From assembly GCF_008014345.1 (NCBI RefSeq), contig NZ_VPFL01000009.1:47608-111607 (forward strand): a stretch of 64,000 nt of DNA. The letters run 5' to 3'. The stretch comes from Pelomicrobium methylotrophicum (GTDB lineage: Bacteria > Pseudomonadota > Gammaproteobacteria > Burkholderiales > UBA6910). Position 1 is the stretch's first letter; every line of letters starts with the position of its first letter. The translations under genes and the position numbers were made by a program. Shown one piece after another: positions 28,898-37,816 of the stretch. Below the pieces are notes generated by a model. It did no database searches and was not told the origin of the DNA. It worked only from the letters and a program-made list of their open reading frames with translations.

Positions 28898-29749
28898 TCA
28901 GTAAAGAGCGCTTGCCAGCAGCCGCCGGTACCTGGCCACCAGTTCCCCCTGGTTGCCCAGCAGATTGAACACGGACAGCATGGTCTTGCGCGCCACGTCG
29001 TCTCCGAAGCTGCGGTCGCGGCGGATGATTTCCAGGAGTTGGTCCAACGCCGGCTCGTACTGCTGGCGGCTCACGTAGTGACGAGCCAGCTTGAGGCGTG
29101 CCTCCAGGTCATTGGCATCGGCGGCCACGCGCTTCTGGAGGGTCTCCACATCCTCGCCGTCGACGCCGGCGAACTCCGCCCGGGCGATGAGGGCCGCCAC
29201 CCGCGGCTCGTCACGCACCAGGACGGTCAGACTATCCAGCAGCGCCTTCGCCTCTTCCAGCCGGCCCCGGGCCAGCAGGATCTCGGCCCGATCCACCTTG
29301 ATCCACTCGTTGCCCGGCTCCAGCGCCTGGGCCTGTTCCAGCAGCCGGAGCGCCTCCTCCCCCTGGCCGGCTGCGGAGAGGGCCGTTGCCCGCCGGCGCA
29401 GCAACTCCGCCTCGGAAGGCAGCAGGCGCTCGATGAACTGCCGCACCATCGACTCAGGCAGCGCGCCGGCGAATTCGTCGCGGACCTCTCCGTCCACGAA
29501 CGCCTTCACGTTGGGAATGCCGCGCACCCCATAGCGCATGGCCAGTTCCTGGTTCTCGTCGGTGTTCACCTTGGCCAAGAGAAACCGACCCTGGTACTCC
29601 TCTGCGAGCTTCTCCAGGACGGGCTTGAGCGCCCGGCAAGGCGCGCACCACGCGGCCCAGAAGTCCACCAGCACCGGCACCTTCTTGGAGCCTTCGATCA
29701 CCACCGACTGGAAGGTGGAGGTGTTGACGTCCAGCGAATGCATACCCAT
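28898..29749 (-). CDS. cnoX: CnoX-like thioredoxin-fold chaperedoxin with TPR repeats
   Basis: This 283-residue cytosolic protein has an N-terminal thioredoxin domain with an intact WCAPC active site in VDFWAAWCAPCRALKP (~residue 37) and cis-Pro GVRGIPNVKAF. A C-terminal set of TPR-like helices follows (EEALRLLEQAQALEPGNEW, ARHYVSRQQYEPALDQLLEI). This is the YbbN/CnoX layout, proteins that hold oxidised clients and hand them to GroEL. Unlike E. coli CnoX, both redox cysteines are present, so true oxidoreductase activity is likely. The start at 29749 has GAGGG about 8 bases upstream; an ATG two codons later is an alternative. Confidence 0.9.
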   Translation of the reverse strand: MGMHSLDVNTSTFQSVVIEGSKKVPVLVDFWAAWCAPCRALKPVLEKLAEEYQGRFLLAKVNTDENQELAMRYGVRGIPNVKAFVDGEVRDEFAGALPESMVRQFIERLLPSEAELLRRRATALSAAGQGEEALRLLEQAQALEPGNEWIKVDRAEILLARGRLEEAKALLDSLTVLVRDEPRVAALIARAEFAGVDGEDVETLQKRVAADANDLEARLKLARHYVSRQQYEPALDQLLEIIRRDRSFGDDVARKTMLSVFNLLGNQGELVARYRRLLASALY

Positions 29750-29830
29750 GCCTGTTGCCCTCAAGTCGTGTGGAAAGAATTAAGGGTCGGCACCGTGAAT
29801 TTCAAGCCGGCCCTCAGGGAGAGGGGGAGG

Positions 29831-31213
<1,383 letters not shown>

Positions 31214-31279
31214 TCAAAAGGCAAGCAGATTTTACCATACGGCATGCCGGCGTCCGGGACGAAAGCAAAGCAACGCGAG

Positions 31280-31288
31280 TGCTATAAT
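31280..31288 (+). promoter_or_regulatory. Extended −10 promoter for the GST gene
   Basis: TGCTATAAT (31280–31288) is an extended −10 element, a TGn followed by consensus TATAAT, 35 bases before the GST start. No good −35 is present, which extended −10 promoters can tolerate. It lies in the 122-base divergent region with purB. Confidence 0.6.
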
Positions 31289-31323
31289 TCGCCTCCGTTC
31301 TGCCAGCCGAGTCCCTCGTTTTC

Positions 31324-31932
31324 ATGAAGCTTCTTGGATCCCTGACCAGCCCGTTCGTGCGCAAGGTGCGCGTGGTGATGGCCGAAAAGCGGATCGAGTG
31401 CGACTTCGAGTTGCACGACCCGTGGAGCAGCGCCACCCCCCTTTCCGAGTTCAACCCACTGGGCAAAGTGCCCGTCCTCGTCATGGACGACGGCACCGCT
31501 CTCTTCGACTCCCGGGTCATCGTGGAATACCTGGACGGGCTCACGCCCGTCTCGCGCCTCATTCCCGACAACGGGCGCCCCCGCGTCATGGTGCGCCGTT
31601 GGGAGGCGCTGGCGGACGGCGTACTGGAGGCAGCGATCGCCATGCTCCAAGAAGGCAAGCGGCCCGCCTCCCTGCAGAGCCAGGAGTGGATCGCGCAACA
31701 GGAACGGAAGGTCACCGCAGGCCTGGCGAGAATGGCCCACGATCTGGGGGACAAGAACTGGTGTTACGGGGAGGCCTATTCGCTCGCCGACATCGCGGTG
31801 GGCTGCTGTCTGGGCTGGCTCGCGCTGCGCTTCCCCGAGATGGACTGGGCAGGCTCCCATCCCAATCTCAAGAAGCACTACGACAAGCTTACCAAACGAC
31901 CTTCCTTCGCGGAGACGGCGCCCAAGACGTGA
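31324..31932 (+). CDS. Glutathione S-transferase-like protein (YibF/SspA type)
   Basis: This 202-residue protein has an N-terminal thioredoxin-like domain starting MKLLGSLTSPFVRKVRV, with Ser in the usual catalytic position, and the glutathione-binding VPVLVMDDG and FDSRVIVEYLD. An all-helical C-terminal domain contains the capping motif YSLADIAVGC. It fits the YibF-like GST group; no substrate can be assigned. It stands between purB (divergent) and mnmA (convergent). Confidence 0.9.
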   Translation: MKLLGSLTSPFVRKVRVVMAEKRIECDFELHDPWSSATPLSEFNPLGKVPVLVMDDGTALFDSRVIVEYLDGLTPVSRLIPDNGRPRVMVRRWEALADGVLEAAIAMLQEGKRPASLQSQEWIAQQERKVTAGLARMAHDLGDKNWCYGEAYSLADIAVGCCLGWLALRFPEMDWAGSHPNLKKHYDKLTKRPSFAETAPKT

Positions 31933-31978
31933 GCCAGCATGGCGAAGCAGGCCAGTGGGTGATCGGGCCGGTGCGCCC

Positions 31979-33043
31979 TCATTCAATGATCCCCCCGCCC
32001 AAACACACCCGGCTTTCGTAGATCACCACCGACTGCCCCGGTGTGACCGCCCATTGGGGCGCGGCGAAGCGGACGGTGGCGCGCCCTTCGGTGACGGCAC
32101 TGATGGTGCACGGAGCATCGGCCTGCCGGTAGCGGGTCTTGGCCGCATACACCCAGTGGCATGGGGGCGCGCTCCCGCCCACCCAAGACAGATCCGCGCA
32201 GGTGAGCTCGTCGCGCCATAGGAGCGGATGGTCGCGACCCTGCACCACGATCAGCGCGTTGCGGGCGAGGTCCTTGCCCGCCACGTACCACGGCTCGCCG
32301 GGCCCGCCGATGCCTAAGCCGTGGCGCTGGCCGATGGTGTAGAACATGAGGCCCACGTGGCGGCCTACTACCTTGCCCTCGGGGGTCTCCATCGGTCCCG
32401 GCTGCTGGGGAAGATAGCGCCCGAGGAACTCGCGGAACGGCCGTTCGCCGATGAAGCAGATACCGGTGGAGTCCCTCTTGTCGTGGACTGGAAGTCCGGC
32501 CTTGCGGGCGATCTCCCGTACCTCCCGCTTGTAGAGTTTTCCCAATGGAAACAAGGTCTTCTTGAGTTGGTCCTGGTTCAGGCGGTACAGAAAGTAGCTC
32601 TGGTCCTTGGTCCCATCCTCGGCCTTGAGCAACTGATACCTCCCGTCCACCTCCCGCACCTGGGCGTAGTGGCCGGTGGCGATCCAGTCCGCGCCCATGC
32701 CCAGCGCATGGTCGAGGAACGCCTTGAACTTGATCTCGGCGTTGCACAGCACGTCGGGGTTGGGCGTGCGCCCCGCCTGGTACTCCGCGAGGAAGTGGCT
32801 GAACACCCGCGCCTTGTATTCTTTGGAGAAGTTGACCGCCTCGATCTCAATGCCGAGGACATCGGCCACCGACACTGCGTCCACCAAGTCCTGGCGCGAG
32901 GTGCAGTATTGCTCGTCATCGTCGTCCTCCCAGTTTTTCATGAACAGGCCGACGACTTCAAAGCCCTGCTCCTTCAACAGCAGCGCCGCCACCGAGGAAT
33001 CGACGCCGCCGGACATGCCGACGATGACGCGCTTGCGAACCAT
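31979..33043 (-). CDS. mnmA: tRNA-specific 2-thiouridylase MnmA
   Basis: This 354-residue enzyme installs sulfur at C2 of wobble uridine in tRNA-Lys, -Glu and -Gln. It shows the PP-loop [15 protein letters not shown] (residues ~9–23), the catalytic Cys in [16 protein letters not shown] (~100) and the second Cys in [14 protein letters not shown] (~200). [11 protein letters not shown] and the C-terminal GGIIE are also present. Length is normal. It starts 3 bases after the Nudix gene stop, so the two form one transcription unit. Confidence 0.97.
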   Translation of the reverse strand: MVRKRVIVGMSGGVDSSVAALLLKEQGFEVVGLFMKNWEDDDDEQYCTSRQDLVDAVSVADVLGIEIEAVNFSKEYKARVFSHFLAEYQAGRTPNPDVLCNAEIKFKAFLDHALGMGADWIATGHYAQVREVDGRYQLLKAEDGTKDQSYFLYRLNQDQLKKTLFPLGKLYKREVREIARKAGLPVHDKRDSTGICFIGERPFREFLGRYLPQQPGPMETPEGKVVGRHVGLMFYTIGQRHGLGIGGPGEPWYVAGKDLARNALIVVQGRDHPLLWRDELTCADLSWVGGSAPPCHWVYAAKTRYRQADAPCTISAVTEGRATVRFAAPQWAVTPGQSVVIYESRVCLGGGIIE

Positions 33044-33046
33044 GGC

Positions 33047-33493
33047 TCAGCCAAGATGAGTCAGGACCCCTAGAGGGTATCGCCGCCCGGCGAGGTAGTC
33101 CTCGACGCATCGGAGGACCAGGGGGCTGCGATGGCGGTCCTGGCTGGCCCGGATCTCCTCCGGCGCGAACCACGCCGCCCGGATGATCCCCTTGTCCAAG
33201 GGGCGTTCAGGCTCGTGCCCGACCACGGCGCCACAGAAGGCGAACCGCAGATAGGTGGTGCCCGTTTCCGCGTAGTGCCAGCGGTAGATTCCCAACAGCC
33301 ATCGGGGTTCGAAGTGATACGCGGTCTCTTCCAGGGTTTCCCGGGTCACTGCCTCCATCAGGCTCTCGTGAGGCTCCAGGTGCCCCGCCGGCTGGTTGAA
33401 GCGGCGTCCCTGGCGCGTGCGCTCCTCCACCAGAAGAAACCGGCCCTCGTGCTCCACCACCGCCGCCACCGTGACGTTGGGCTTCCAGACCAT
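33047..33493 (-). CDS. nudJ: Nudix hydrolase, NudJ-like
   Basis: This 148-residue protein has a complete Nudix box (GHLEPHESLMEAVTRETLEE, extending to TAY, ~residues 37–59), with the Glu residues that bind Mg2+. The opening WKPNVTVAAVVEHEGRFLLV and the C-terminal SPLVLRCVEDYLAGRRYPL match NudJ, a broad phosphatase acting on thiamine-type and nucleotide diphosphates. It precedes mnmA by 3 bases, an order common in betaproteobacteria. An A+T-rich patch upstream (33501–33524) contains TAAAAT on the coding strand, a plausible −10. Confidence 0.9.
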   Translation of the reverse strand: MVWKPNVTVAAVVEHEGRFLLVEERTRQGRRFNQPAGHLEPHESLMEAVTRETLEETAYHFEPRWLLGIYRWHYAETGTTYLRFAFCGAVVGHEPERPLDKGIIRAAWFAPEEIRASQDRHRSPLVLRCVEDYLAGRRYPLGVLTHLG

Positions 33494-33550
33494 GTCGAGG
33501 AATCTAAAAAAATCATTATTTTAACCCACCAGGTCGGCGGCACAAAGACA

Positions 33551-33581
33551 AAGAAAAGGCAGGGCACGCTCTCGCCCTGCC
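33551..33581 (-). terminator. Rho-independent terminator of the Lys/Glu-rich gene
   Basis: Read on the minus strand, GGCAGGGC (33581–33574) pairs perfectly with GCCCTGCC (33565–33558) around an 8-base loop. A T-rich run TTTTCTT (33557–33551) follows. It lies about 26 bases after the stop codon of the small gene at 33607–33780. Confidence 0.8.
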
Positions 33582-33606
33582 TTTCCGAAGGAACCGGTGC
33601 GCCCGG

Positions 33607-33780
33607 TTACTTCTTCGTTTCCTCTTTCTTCTCTTCCTTCTTCTCTTCCTTCTTCTTATTCTCCTTCTTCTCGGCCTTTACTTCCTTCTTTTCTTCCTTC
33701 TTTTCCTGCGCCATCACCGGGTTGGCCGCCAATCCGAGGGCGATCAGGGAAGCGAACAGAGCGGACAGCAGTTTGCGCAT
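33607..33780 (-). CDS. Small secreted Lys/Glu-rich protein
   Basis: This is a 57-residue protein. Residues 1–24 form a signal peptide (MRKLLSALFASLIALGLAAN, cleavage at VMA|QE). The mature 33 residues are almost only Lys and Glu in EKKEEKK-type repeats, a highly charged, probably disordered polyampholyte in the periplasm. ATG 33780 follows GAGGA by about 7 bases, and a clear terminator lies downstream, so it is an independent, well-formed gene despite low complexity. Short proteins of this composition occur in other betaproteobacteria, but I know no function. It is not homologous to the Asn-Pro-Cys repeat proteins. Confidence 0.82.
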   Translation of the reverse strand: MRKLLSALFASLIALGLAANPVMAQEKKEEKKEVKAEKKENKKKEEKKEEKKEETKK

Positions 33781-33980
33781 TTTTTTTCCTCAAAATAAGG
33801 GTTGAACCATATTGACTCTTGCGACCGGGGAAACCGGCCGCTCCCCAATAACGCACCGCCTGCCCAAGGGTTGACAGGAAGGAGGAAAAGGCCGGGTGAT
33901 GCCCCTCCCGATCCTTTTGCTGCGCCCGCTCCCAAAGACGACCCCCTCGGCGACGGGGGCCGGTCGGCGAGCTCGAGGGT

Positions 33981-34565
33981 TCAGCCCCCAAAGTTTTGCG
34001 CGGCAAACCTCCAGTTCACCAGTTTCCAGAAAGCGGCCACGTAGTCGGGGCGCCGGTTGCGGTAGTCGATGTAGTAGGCGTGTTCCCAGACGTCACAGGT
34101 CAGAAGAGGGATGTCCGGGCCGGTCAGAGGGGTCTGGGCGTTCGAGGTATTGACGATGTCGACCGTGCCGTCGGGCTTTTTCACCAGCCAGGTCCAGCCG
34201 GAGCCGAAATTGCCCACCGCGCTTTTGCTAAAAGCGTCCTGGAAAGCCTCGTAAGAGCCCCATTTCTTGTGGATGGCCGCGCCGAGCGGGCCTTCAGGCT
34301 GCCCGCCCCCCTGGGGGGACAGGGAATTCCAGTAGAAAGTATGGTTCCAGACCTGGGCCGCGTTGTTGAAAATGCCGCCGGCCGGCGCCTTCTTGATGAT
34401 CTCTTCCAGGGACAGGTGCTCGAATTCCGTGCCCTTGATCAAGTTGTTGAGGTTGGTCACGTAGGCCTGATGATGTTTCCCATAGTGGTATTCCAGCGTT
34501 TCCTTGGAAATGTGCGGCTGGAGCGCGTCCATGGGGTATGGAAGGGGAGGAAGCTGATGCTGCAT
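33981..34565 (-). CDS. sodB: Superoxide dismutase [Fe]
   Basis: This 194-residue enzyme dismutates superoxide in the cytosol. Metal ligands are visible as His in [10 protein letters not shown] (~27), His in QVWNHTFYW (~74), and Asp and His in [12 protein letters not shown] (~158–162). The Gln-Val-Trp-Asn-His context and FGSGWTWLV favour iron over manganese. ATG 34565 has AAGGAG 8 bases upstream. It lies between the Lys/Glu-rich gene and the PuuD-like gene, all on the minus strand but with long gaps, so it is probably transcribed alone. Confidence 0.96.
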   Translation of the reverse strand: MQHQLPPLPYPMDALQPHISKETLEYHYGKHHQAYVTNLNNLIKGTEFEHLSLEEIIKKAPAGGIFNNAAQVWNHTFYWNSLSPQGGGQPEGPLGAAIHKKWGSYEAFQDAFSKSAVGNFGSGWTWLVKKPDGTVDIVNTSNAQTPLTGPDIPLLTCDVWEHAYYIDYRNRRPDYVAAFWKLVNWRFAAQNFGG

Positions 34566-34899
34566 TGAGTTCTCCTTCTTGGTTGACGGTCAACAAAGCC
34601 TCAATACGTCGAGACGCGAATACACGCGAAACCCCTTCGGCCAAGACCCGGGCCGGCGAAGTTTGCCGCGCCATCCCTACGACACCGCTCTAGGCACTGG
34701 TGCGAATGGGCGCGGCCTCACCCGCAAGGGGTGGCCAAGGACTTGCGCCCATGCGCCATGCCAGGGATGCGCGCCGGTTGAATAAAGCGATTTGGGGGCA
34801 GTCCCTGCGGCTTGACTGCCGGCAGACGGGCTACGCGACGCGTAGCCCGCAAGCTGTGAAGTGTTCGTTCTCCTGCTGGCGCAGTTTACTACAAGAGGT
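34566..34899. other. Intergenic region with three palindromes upstream of sodB
   Basis: These 334 bases hold no recognisable gene. Next to sodB lies GTTGACGGTCAAC (34582–34594), 16 bases before its ATG, a possible operator or leader hairpin. Near the other end are CTGCCGGCAG (34816–34825) and a 23-base palindrome (34827–34849) with 11-base arms CGGGCTACGCG and CGCGTAGCCCG around one A. The latter pair lies 51–84 bases after the PuuD-like stop codon, without a T tract, and could be a 3' mRNA hairpin or a REP-like element. Confidence 0.6.
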
Positions 34900-35400
34900 T
34901 CAGCCGAAAAAGGCGGTTCGCAGCACGCCGCCGCTCGCCACCATGAAGAACAGCATCGGAATCGAAAGCATCGTGTTGGTGCGCGAGGCCAGGAACGCCA
35001 CGCGCCGCGCCCGATTCTTTTCCTCGTCGGTCGCCTCCACAAGCCCCAGGATCTTCTTCTGGTTGGGCCAGATCAACACCCACACGTTGAACAGCATGAT
35101 GGTGCCAAGCCAGGCCCCGACGCCGATGGGATAGAACGTGCGATCGAGAAAGAAGAACGCGTCGAAGAAGTGCGCGCCCAACAGGTTTGCGCCGGCCAAC
35201 CACGTCACCACCGCCGCCCAGCGGAAGTACAGCAGGGCGCGCGGCGCCACGTGCTTGGTGATGCCGGCTGCGGTGCCGTCGGCCTGGGCAGCTTTCAGGG
35301 CGTCCACTTGGACGAAGTTGAAGTAGTAGAGCAGTCCAATCCACATCACGCCGGCCAGGATGTGAATCCAACGGCCGATGCCAAGTTGAAGGAATTCCAT
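34900..35400 (-). CDS. PuuD/urate-oxidase N-terminal-like membrane protein
   Basis: This 166-residue protein has four hydrophobic helices resembling the membrane domain of PuuD-type urate hydroxylases: RWIHILAGVMWIGLLYYFNF at the start, GTIMLFNVWVLIWPNQKK at ~105 and NTMLSIPMLFFMVAS near the end. Full-length PuuD also has a C-terminal cytochrome domain that is missing here, so a urate role is doubtful. ATG 35400 follows GGAGGG. A 32-residue membrane peptide is encoded 2 bases upstream, almost certainly in the same message. No purine-catabolism genes are nearby. Confidence 0.8.
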   Translation of the reverse strand: MEFLQLGIGRWIHILAGVMWIGLLYYFNFVQVDALKAAQADGTAAGITKHVAPRALLYFRWAAVVTWLAGANLLGAHFFDAFFFLDRTFYPIGVGAWLGTIMLFNVWVLIWPNQKKILGLVEATDEEKNRARRVAFLASRTNTMLSIPMLFFMVASGGVLRTAFFG

Positions 35401-35402
35401 GG

Positions 35403-35501
35403 TCACCCTCCCAAGGCGAACTTGACGATGTAGTAGAGAATCAGCGTGATCACAAGGCCGGAGATTATGGTACCCCACAGCGAGTCTAGCGGATTCTTCA
35501 T
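35403..35501 (-). CDS. 32-residue single-helix membrane peptide
   Basis: ATG 35501 has a strong GAGGAGG ribosome site 5 bases upstream. It opens a 33-codon frame ending in TGA at 35405–35403, two bases before the PuuD-like start. The product, MKNPLDSLWG followed by a helix (TIISGLVITLILYYIVKFAL) and GG, is a single transmembrane segment with a short polar N-terminus. It resembles the tiny subunits that stabilise membrane complexes. I infer that it partners with the four-helix protein encoded immediately after it. It is not a known named gene to me. Confidence 0.75.
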   Translation of the reverse strand: MKNPLDSLWGTIISGLVITLILYYIVKFALGG

Positions 35502-35609
35502 TTTTACCTCCTCATGGCGGATGGGTTGGTCTAACCCATTGTTAGTCTAGAAACAATCTCCCAGGGACGCAAATGTGGACGGAAACCATGAGCCGAGGTC
35601 GGCGCCGCC

Positions 35610-36593
35610 TCAGGCGCTAGCCAGATGATGGGTTTCGACCGCCACGATGGCTTTGGCCTGGTTCATGTCGGGCGCGACTCCAGCGCCAAAGAGGCAGCAG
35701 GCGGCCTGGTGCGCAATGGGCAGGGGAATAGGCACTTCGCCGGCCAACGCTTGACGCGTCCATGCGGCCACTGCCGGGCCGCCGTCCTCCTTGAGGGATG
35801 GGCCGGCGGGACGCACCGGAGCGAGCTCGGTTTCGAACAGAAGCAGGGCCTCGCCGTCATGGATGTATTCCAGGCGCGGGCGCCGGTCCGGATTGGCAAA
35901 AGGCTCTCCCTCGGTGCCGTCCAACAGCAGCCCCACCGCCCCTGAGCCGAGGAGGAAGTCCCGCAGCACTTCCCGTTCAGCGGCCGATCTGGCGCCCACC
36001 ACACGCAAACCCTCCCCACCGAAGGGCGACAGGAGCCGGGCCATGGTGTCCGCGATGGTGGGCGCGCCGAGCCGGGCCCGCAGGCTGAGCAGCGCGGCTA
36101 GACCCGGATTCAGCGCGGCCAGCGGCACGTACGCCACCCCCCTCCGCTCCAAGGCCCCCTGGGCCTGGCTGAGGTTGGCGCAGGGAAGCACGCCCAGCTC
36201 CCTCAGCACCCGGACGCTGGAGCCTCCGCCCCCGCCTTCCAGGGGACCATGGATCAACACGGGCACGCCCATGCGTTGGAGCAGGAGGGCCAGCAGGGGC
36301 AACAGGTTGGGATGGTGGCGCGTGGCCCCGTAGCTGGGCAGCACCACCGGCCGCAAGTCGGAAGGCGGCCGCCTCAGCGTCGAAGTGCGCTCGGCCAGCG
36401 CCCGGTGGAAACCGAGCAGTTCCGGCAGGCGCACGGGTCGCTGGGAGAGCGCGACCAACAGAGCACCCAGTTCCAGCTCGGGCACACCCGCGTCCAGCAT
36501 GGCGGCGAACAGGCGATAGGCATCCTCTTCGTCGAGCCCGTCCTGGGGGATGGTGGCGCACAAGAGCGCCTGAAGCGTGCGGGCCAAATGCAT
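35610..36593 (-). CDS. ybiB: YbiB-family protein (anthranilate phosphoribosyltransferase-like, DNA-binding)
   Basis: This 327-residue protein has the TrpD fold: a helical N-terminal domain (DGLDEEDAYRLFAAMLDAGV) and an alpha/beta domain with VVLPSYGATRHHPNLLPLLA, GVPVLIHGP and HDGEALLLF. The phosphoribosyl-pyrophosphate signature of true TrpD is altered, as in YbiB/TrpD2 proteins, which bind nucleic acid and are linked to the SOS response in E. coli. It lies 215 bases downstream of the deacetylase-fold gene on the same strand. Direct evidence for its role here is lacking. Confidence 0.85.
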   Translation of the reverse strand: MHLARTLQALLCATIPQDGLDEEDAYRLFAAMLDAGVPELELGALLVALSQRPVRLPELLGFHRALAERTSTLRRPPSDLRPVVLPSYGATRHHPNLLPLLALLLQRMGVPVLIHGPLEGGGGGSSVRVLRELGVLPCANLSQAQGALERRGVAYVPLAALNPGLAALLSLRARLGAPTIADTMARLLSPFGGEGLRVVGARSAAEREVLRDFLLGSGAVGLLLDGTEGEPFANPDRRPRLEYIHDGEALLLFETELAPVRPAGPSLKEDGGPAVAAWTRQALAGEVPIPLPIAHQAACCLFGAGVAPDMNQAKAIVAVETHHLASA

Positions 36594-36808
36594 GGTGCCT
36601 CCTGCCGGACGTAAGCAACCGGCTTCCCTGGGGAATCACATTGGCTCTAGCAAGCTCCATGCCCCGCCGCCGGGACCCGGAAGACGGGGCCCAAGGGTCC
36701 GCCCTCGGCCTTTCCCTGACGCCCCCCAGCCTCGAAAAGGGTTCCGTCGGTGCACCCGTGCGCGGCGCCGCGCTCCGAAACGGTGCAGCCCGACATGGGC
36801 TGGCCGCC

Positions 36809-37759
36809 TCAGCTCGCTTCGATCAGCGCCTTCAACACCGCGCTCCAGGCGGCCGCGAGGTTGGACCGATTGTAACCCCCGCCCCCGAAGGCCATGAGCC
36901 GTCCCTGGGCAAACTCGTCGGCGATCGCGGCCAGCCGTTTCGCGGCATGGGCGTGGGCCGCCGGCGAATAGCACAGGTGGGCCAGGGGATCGCCTTCCAA
37001 ACTGTCGGCGCCGCACTGGAGGATCAAGAACTCGGGCTTGAAACGGCGCAGGTAGGCCTCCACCCGTTCCCAGGCCTCGAAGAACGCCTGGTCCCCCGCT
37101 CCGGGTGGCATGGGTACGTTGAGCTTGGTCCCCTCCGCAGGACCGGTACCGGTCTCGTGGGCATGGCCGGTGCCCGGGTAGAGATACAGGCCGTCCTCGT
37201 GGATGTCGGCCACCGCCACGTCCGGATCGGCCTCGTAGGCGTAGAAGACCCCATCGCCATGGTGGACATCGATATCCACATAAGCCACGCGCCGGATGCC
37301 GTAGTCGCGGCGCAAGGTCTCGATCAGCACGCCGGTATCGTTGAACACGCAGAAGCCAGCCGCGCGGGACCGGCGCGCGTGGTGCAACCCTCCGATCGCC
37401 TGGAAGGTGCGCCTGCATTCACCGTCCATCAGCCGGCGCAAGCCGTCCAGGGCCGAGCCCACCACGGTGGTGGCGGCTTCGTAAACCCCGGGAAAGGCCG
37501 GGGTATCCCCGTAATCGAGGTAGCCCCGCCCCGTGCGGGAAAGCCGCTCCACCAGGTCCACGTAGTCCGGCGTGTGGAAGCGCTCCACCTCGTCGCGGCT
37601 CGCCGAGACCGGCGCCCTCAGTTCCGCCCGCTGGTGCAGGCCCTGGCGGGTGGCCTCCCGCAGGAACGCGTCCTGGCGGTCCGGGCCGAAGGGGTGGCCC
37701 TCAGGGAAGCCGTAGCGCGCCAGCTCGTCCCCGACGTAAAGAAAGACCTTGTCGCCCAT
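36809..37759 (-). CDS. Histone-deacetylase-family zinc amidohydrolase (AcuC/acetylpolyamine type)
   Basis: This 316-residue enzyme has the deacetylase fold. The catalytic His pair is in IGGLHHARRSRAAGFCVFND (~residues 125–145), zinc ligands in YVDIDVHHGDGV (~165) and the Asp of QCGADSLEGDPLAHL (~250). C-terminal GGGGYN completes the site. It would remove acetyl groups from small amines or protein lysines. ATG 37759 follows AAGGAGG by 7 bases. It sits just outside the glycogen/trehalose cluster on the minus strand, 57 bases downstream of the glycoside hydrolase gene, so it may share that transcript. Confidence 0.9.
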   Translation of the reverse strand: MGDKVFLYVGDELARYGFPEGHPFGPDRQDAFLREATRQGLHQRAELRAPVSASRDEVERFHTPDYVDLVERLSRTGRGYLDYGDTPAFPGVYEAATTVVGSALDGLRRLMDGECRRTFQAIGGLHHARRSRAAGFCVFNDTGVLIETLRRDYGIRRVAYVDIDVHHGDGVFYAYEADPDVAVADIHEDGLYLYPGTGHAHETGTGPAEGTKLNVPMPPGAGDQAFFEAWERVEAYLRRFKPEFLILQCGADSLEGDPLAHLCYSPAAHAHAAKRLAAIADEFAQGRLMAFGGGGYNRSNLAAAWSAVLKALIEAS

Positions 37760-37816
37760 GGCCTTGCCTCCTTGCTTCTCAAACGATACTTTACACCGCA
37801 CAGCCGCTCAGAAAAC

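Noticed and set aside
33942..33959. Possible sodB terminator hairpin (CCCCC … GGGGG)
   Set aside because: The stem is only 5 bp and the following sequence is not T-rich.
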